From the NCBI GenBank assembly GCA_002717505.1, contig PBEB01000002.1:72594-114584 (forward strand): 41,991 nucleotides of DNA. Reading direction: 5' to 3'. Below the pieces are notes generated by a model. The model was not told where the DNA came from and did no database searches. It was given only the letters and a program-made list of their open reading frames with translations. Positions 41,159-41,991 of this stretch are shown in pieces. The translations under genes and the position numbers were made by a program. This stretch comes from Leptospiraceae bacterium (GTDB taxonomy: Bacteria > Spirochaetota > Leptospiria > Leptospirales > Leptonemataceae). The first letter of the stretch is position 1. Each line of letters opens with the position of its first letter.

Positions 41159-41991
41159 ATGAAAACAAATCCATTGGTGCTGAAAAAGCTTACCAGTCTT
41201 ATCTCTCTAATTCTACTGATTGGGTTCACAGCCTGCGACCGTTCCTCGGACCCGGGGGACGAAGTGCTGGCCAACCTTCAATGCGAAATCATTACAACCT
41301 GTCCTTCACCTTCCAAATTTGGCATGATAGGCGATAGCTGGACGGACTTTGCCTTTGGTCTGGAGCTCCAGCGGGATATGCTGGACTGGCTTCGCATGGA
41401 TGGATTTCGCATCACTGCTTCCGTAGTGGCCGGGCATACTCTCCGAAATGAAGTAGAGAGCAAACGAGGTTTTATTCAGGTTATCAACAATGCAGGTCCG
41501 GAAATCAAGTATATGTTCGTTAGTCTTGGTGGAAACGACATGCTGGGATCCATCGGCGAATACGAGGCAAATGGCTTCGAAACGGTGCTCCTGGCCAGAC
41601 AGACTTCCATGGAGATTCGTCTTAAGCGCCTGGTGCAGGAAGCGAATTTCTACAAGCAGCAGAAATACGGGGGAGCTCCCTTGACCTTTTTTATCCATGG
41701 TTACGACTATCCGAACCCGAATCTGAATTCATCCTGCGTGCTGTCTGCCCTAACCGAAGGCGCAACTCAGTCCGAAGCGGAAGATTTGATTCGAAACATT
41801 ACCAATCGGCATAATGTTTTCCTAGCCAGAATGGATACCGAGATACCAGAGCTTCATTACATTGATCTACGGGCCACTCTGGGAGGGCCGCCGGTGTCGC
41901 GTTCGGACCTAATGTTTGATTGCATCCATCCGAATGATGCGGGCTTTCAATTTGTAGCCAATCGGTTCGCTTTGACGGTAGACCAGTTTAC
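41159..41991 (+). CDS. SGNH/GDSL hydrolase lipoprotein, truncated by the window edge
   Basis: At least 277 residues, with the C-terminus outside the window. A lipoprotein signal (LISLILLIGFTAC, C26) is followed by the SGNH blocks: FGMIGDSW (block I, nucleophile S60), VVAGHTL (block II Gly), VSLGGND (block III, N126) and FDCIHPNDAGF (block V, D254 and H257). All four catalytic or oxyanion elements are present, so it should be an active esterase, lipase or acetyl-hydrolase acting outside the cytoplasmic membrane. The last residues before the edge run straight on without a stop. The ATG at 41159 has no clear ribosome site. Nothing nearby indicates the substrate. Confidence 0.9.
   Translation, partial: MKTNPLVLKKLTSLISLILLIGFTACDRSSDPGDEVLANLQCEIITTCPSPSKFGMIGDSWTDFAFGLELQRDMLDWLRMDGFRITASVVAGHTLRNEVESKRGFIQVINNAGPEIKYMFVSLGGNDMLGSIGEYEANGFETVLLARQTSMEIRLKRLVQEANFYKQQKYGGAPLTFFIHGYDYPNPNLNSSCVLSALTEGATQSEAEDLIRNITNRHNVFLARMDTEIPELHYIDLRATLGGPPVSRSDLMFDCIHPNDAGFQFVANRFALTVDQF

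Overview
The window comes from a spirochaete of the order Leptospirales (Leptospira, Leptonema, Turneriella or an uncultured relative). Two genes point there strongly. One is a close homologue of LipL21, an outer-membrane lipoprotein known to me only from leptospires (30953-31537). The other is a dihydropteroate synthase of the Sul-like subtype reported as chromosomal folP in Leptospiraceae (16911-17777). The many lipoproteins with relaxed lipoboxes, the stand-alone EAL, HPt, REC-GGDEF and REC-PP2C signalling proteins, and the DUF2079 and MBOAT membrane proteins all fit. By eye base composition is close to half G+C throughout. I see no tRNA, rRNA, CRISPR array, insertion sequence or phage gene; this looks like ordinary chromosome with dense genes on both strands.

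Layout. 1-3.0 kb: a possible partial gene, a CLC chloride channel/transporter and a fructosamine-kinase-like protein. 3.2-6.2 kb (minus): histidine kinase, OmpR-class regulator and a CpxP/Spy-like lipoprotein, with a tandem GTTAACGG repeat upstream of the last, together resembling a Cpx envelope-stress module. 6.3-9.3 kb: an EAL protein, a two-repeat lipoprotein, an OsmC protein and a membrane protein with HEYGH. 9.6-11.4 kb (minus): thioesterase and an unusually long cell-wall amidase. 11.6-16.8 kb (plus): a CCA-enzyme-like protein without visible nucleotidyltransferase catalytic motifs, a DHH phosphoesterase, an MBOAT acyltransferase and an alpha/beta-hydrolase-like protein that appears to lack its nucleophile. 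16.9-19.7 kb (minus): Sul-like folP and a TPR protein.

19.9-25.0 kb (plus) is a tightly coupled five-gene operon: GldA-like ATPase, GldF-like permease, GldG-like auxiliary protein, a membrane-anchored protein and an LptE-like lipoprotein. It is followed by HPt and diguanylate cyclase genes, meeting a REC-PP2C phosphatase head-on. 27.5-30.9 kb (minus) has a DUF2079 membrane protein and a large unknown lipoprotein, divergent from lipL21. 31.6-34.6 kb holds DoxX, two lysozyme-fold proteins and a polytopic membrane protein. 34.7-38.5 kb (minus) is an MscS / membrane-fusion / FtsX / LolD-type ABC operon. 38.5-40.8 kb is lemA with two TPM-domain genes. The right edge cuts an SGNH-hydrolase lipoprotein.

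The recurring theme is cell-envelope maintenance (peptidoglycan hydrolases, lipoproteins, Lol/MacB-type transport, stress sensing) together with c-di-GMP and phosphorelay signalling. I did not find a clear previously undescribed defence-type or mobile system. The strongest leads are the Sul-like native DHPS, the Cpx-like module with its putative operator, the Gld/LptE-like operon, and several apparent pseudoenzymes. All family calls are from reading motifs by eye, without any database search.
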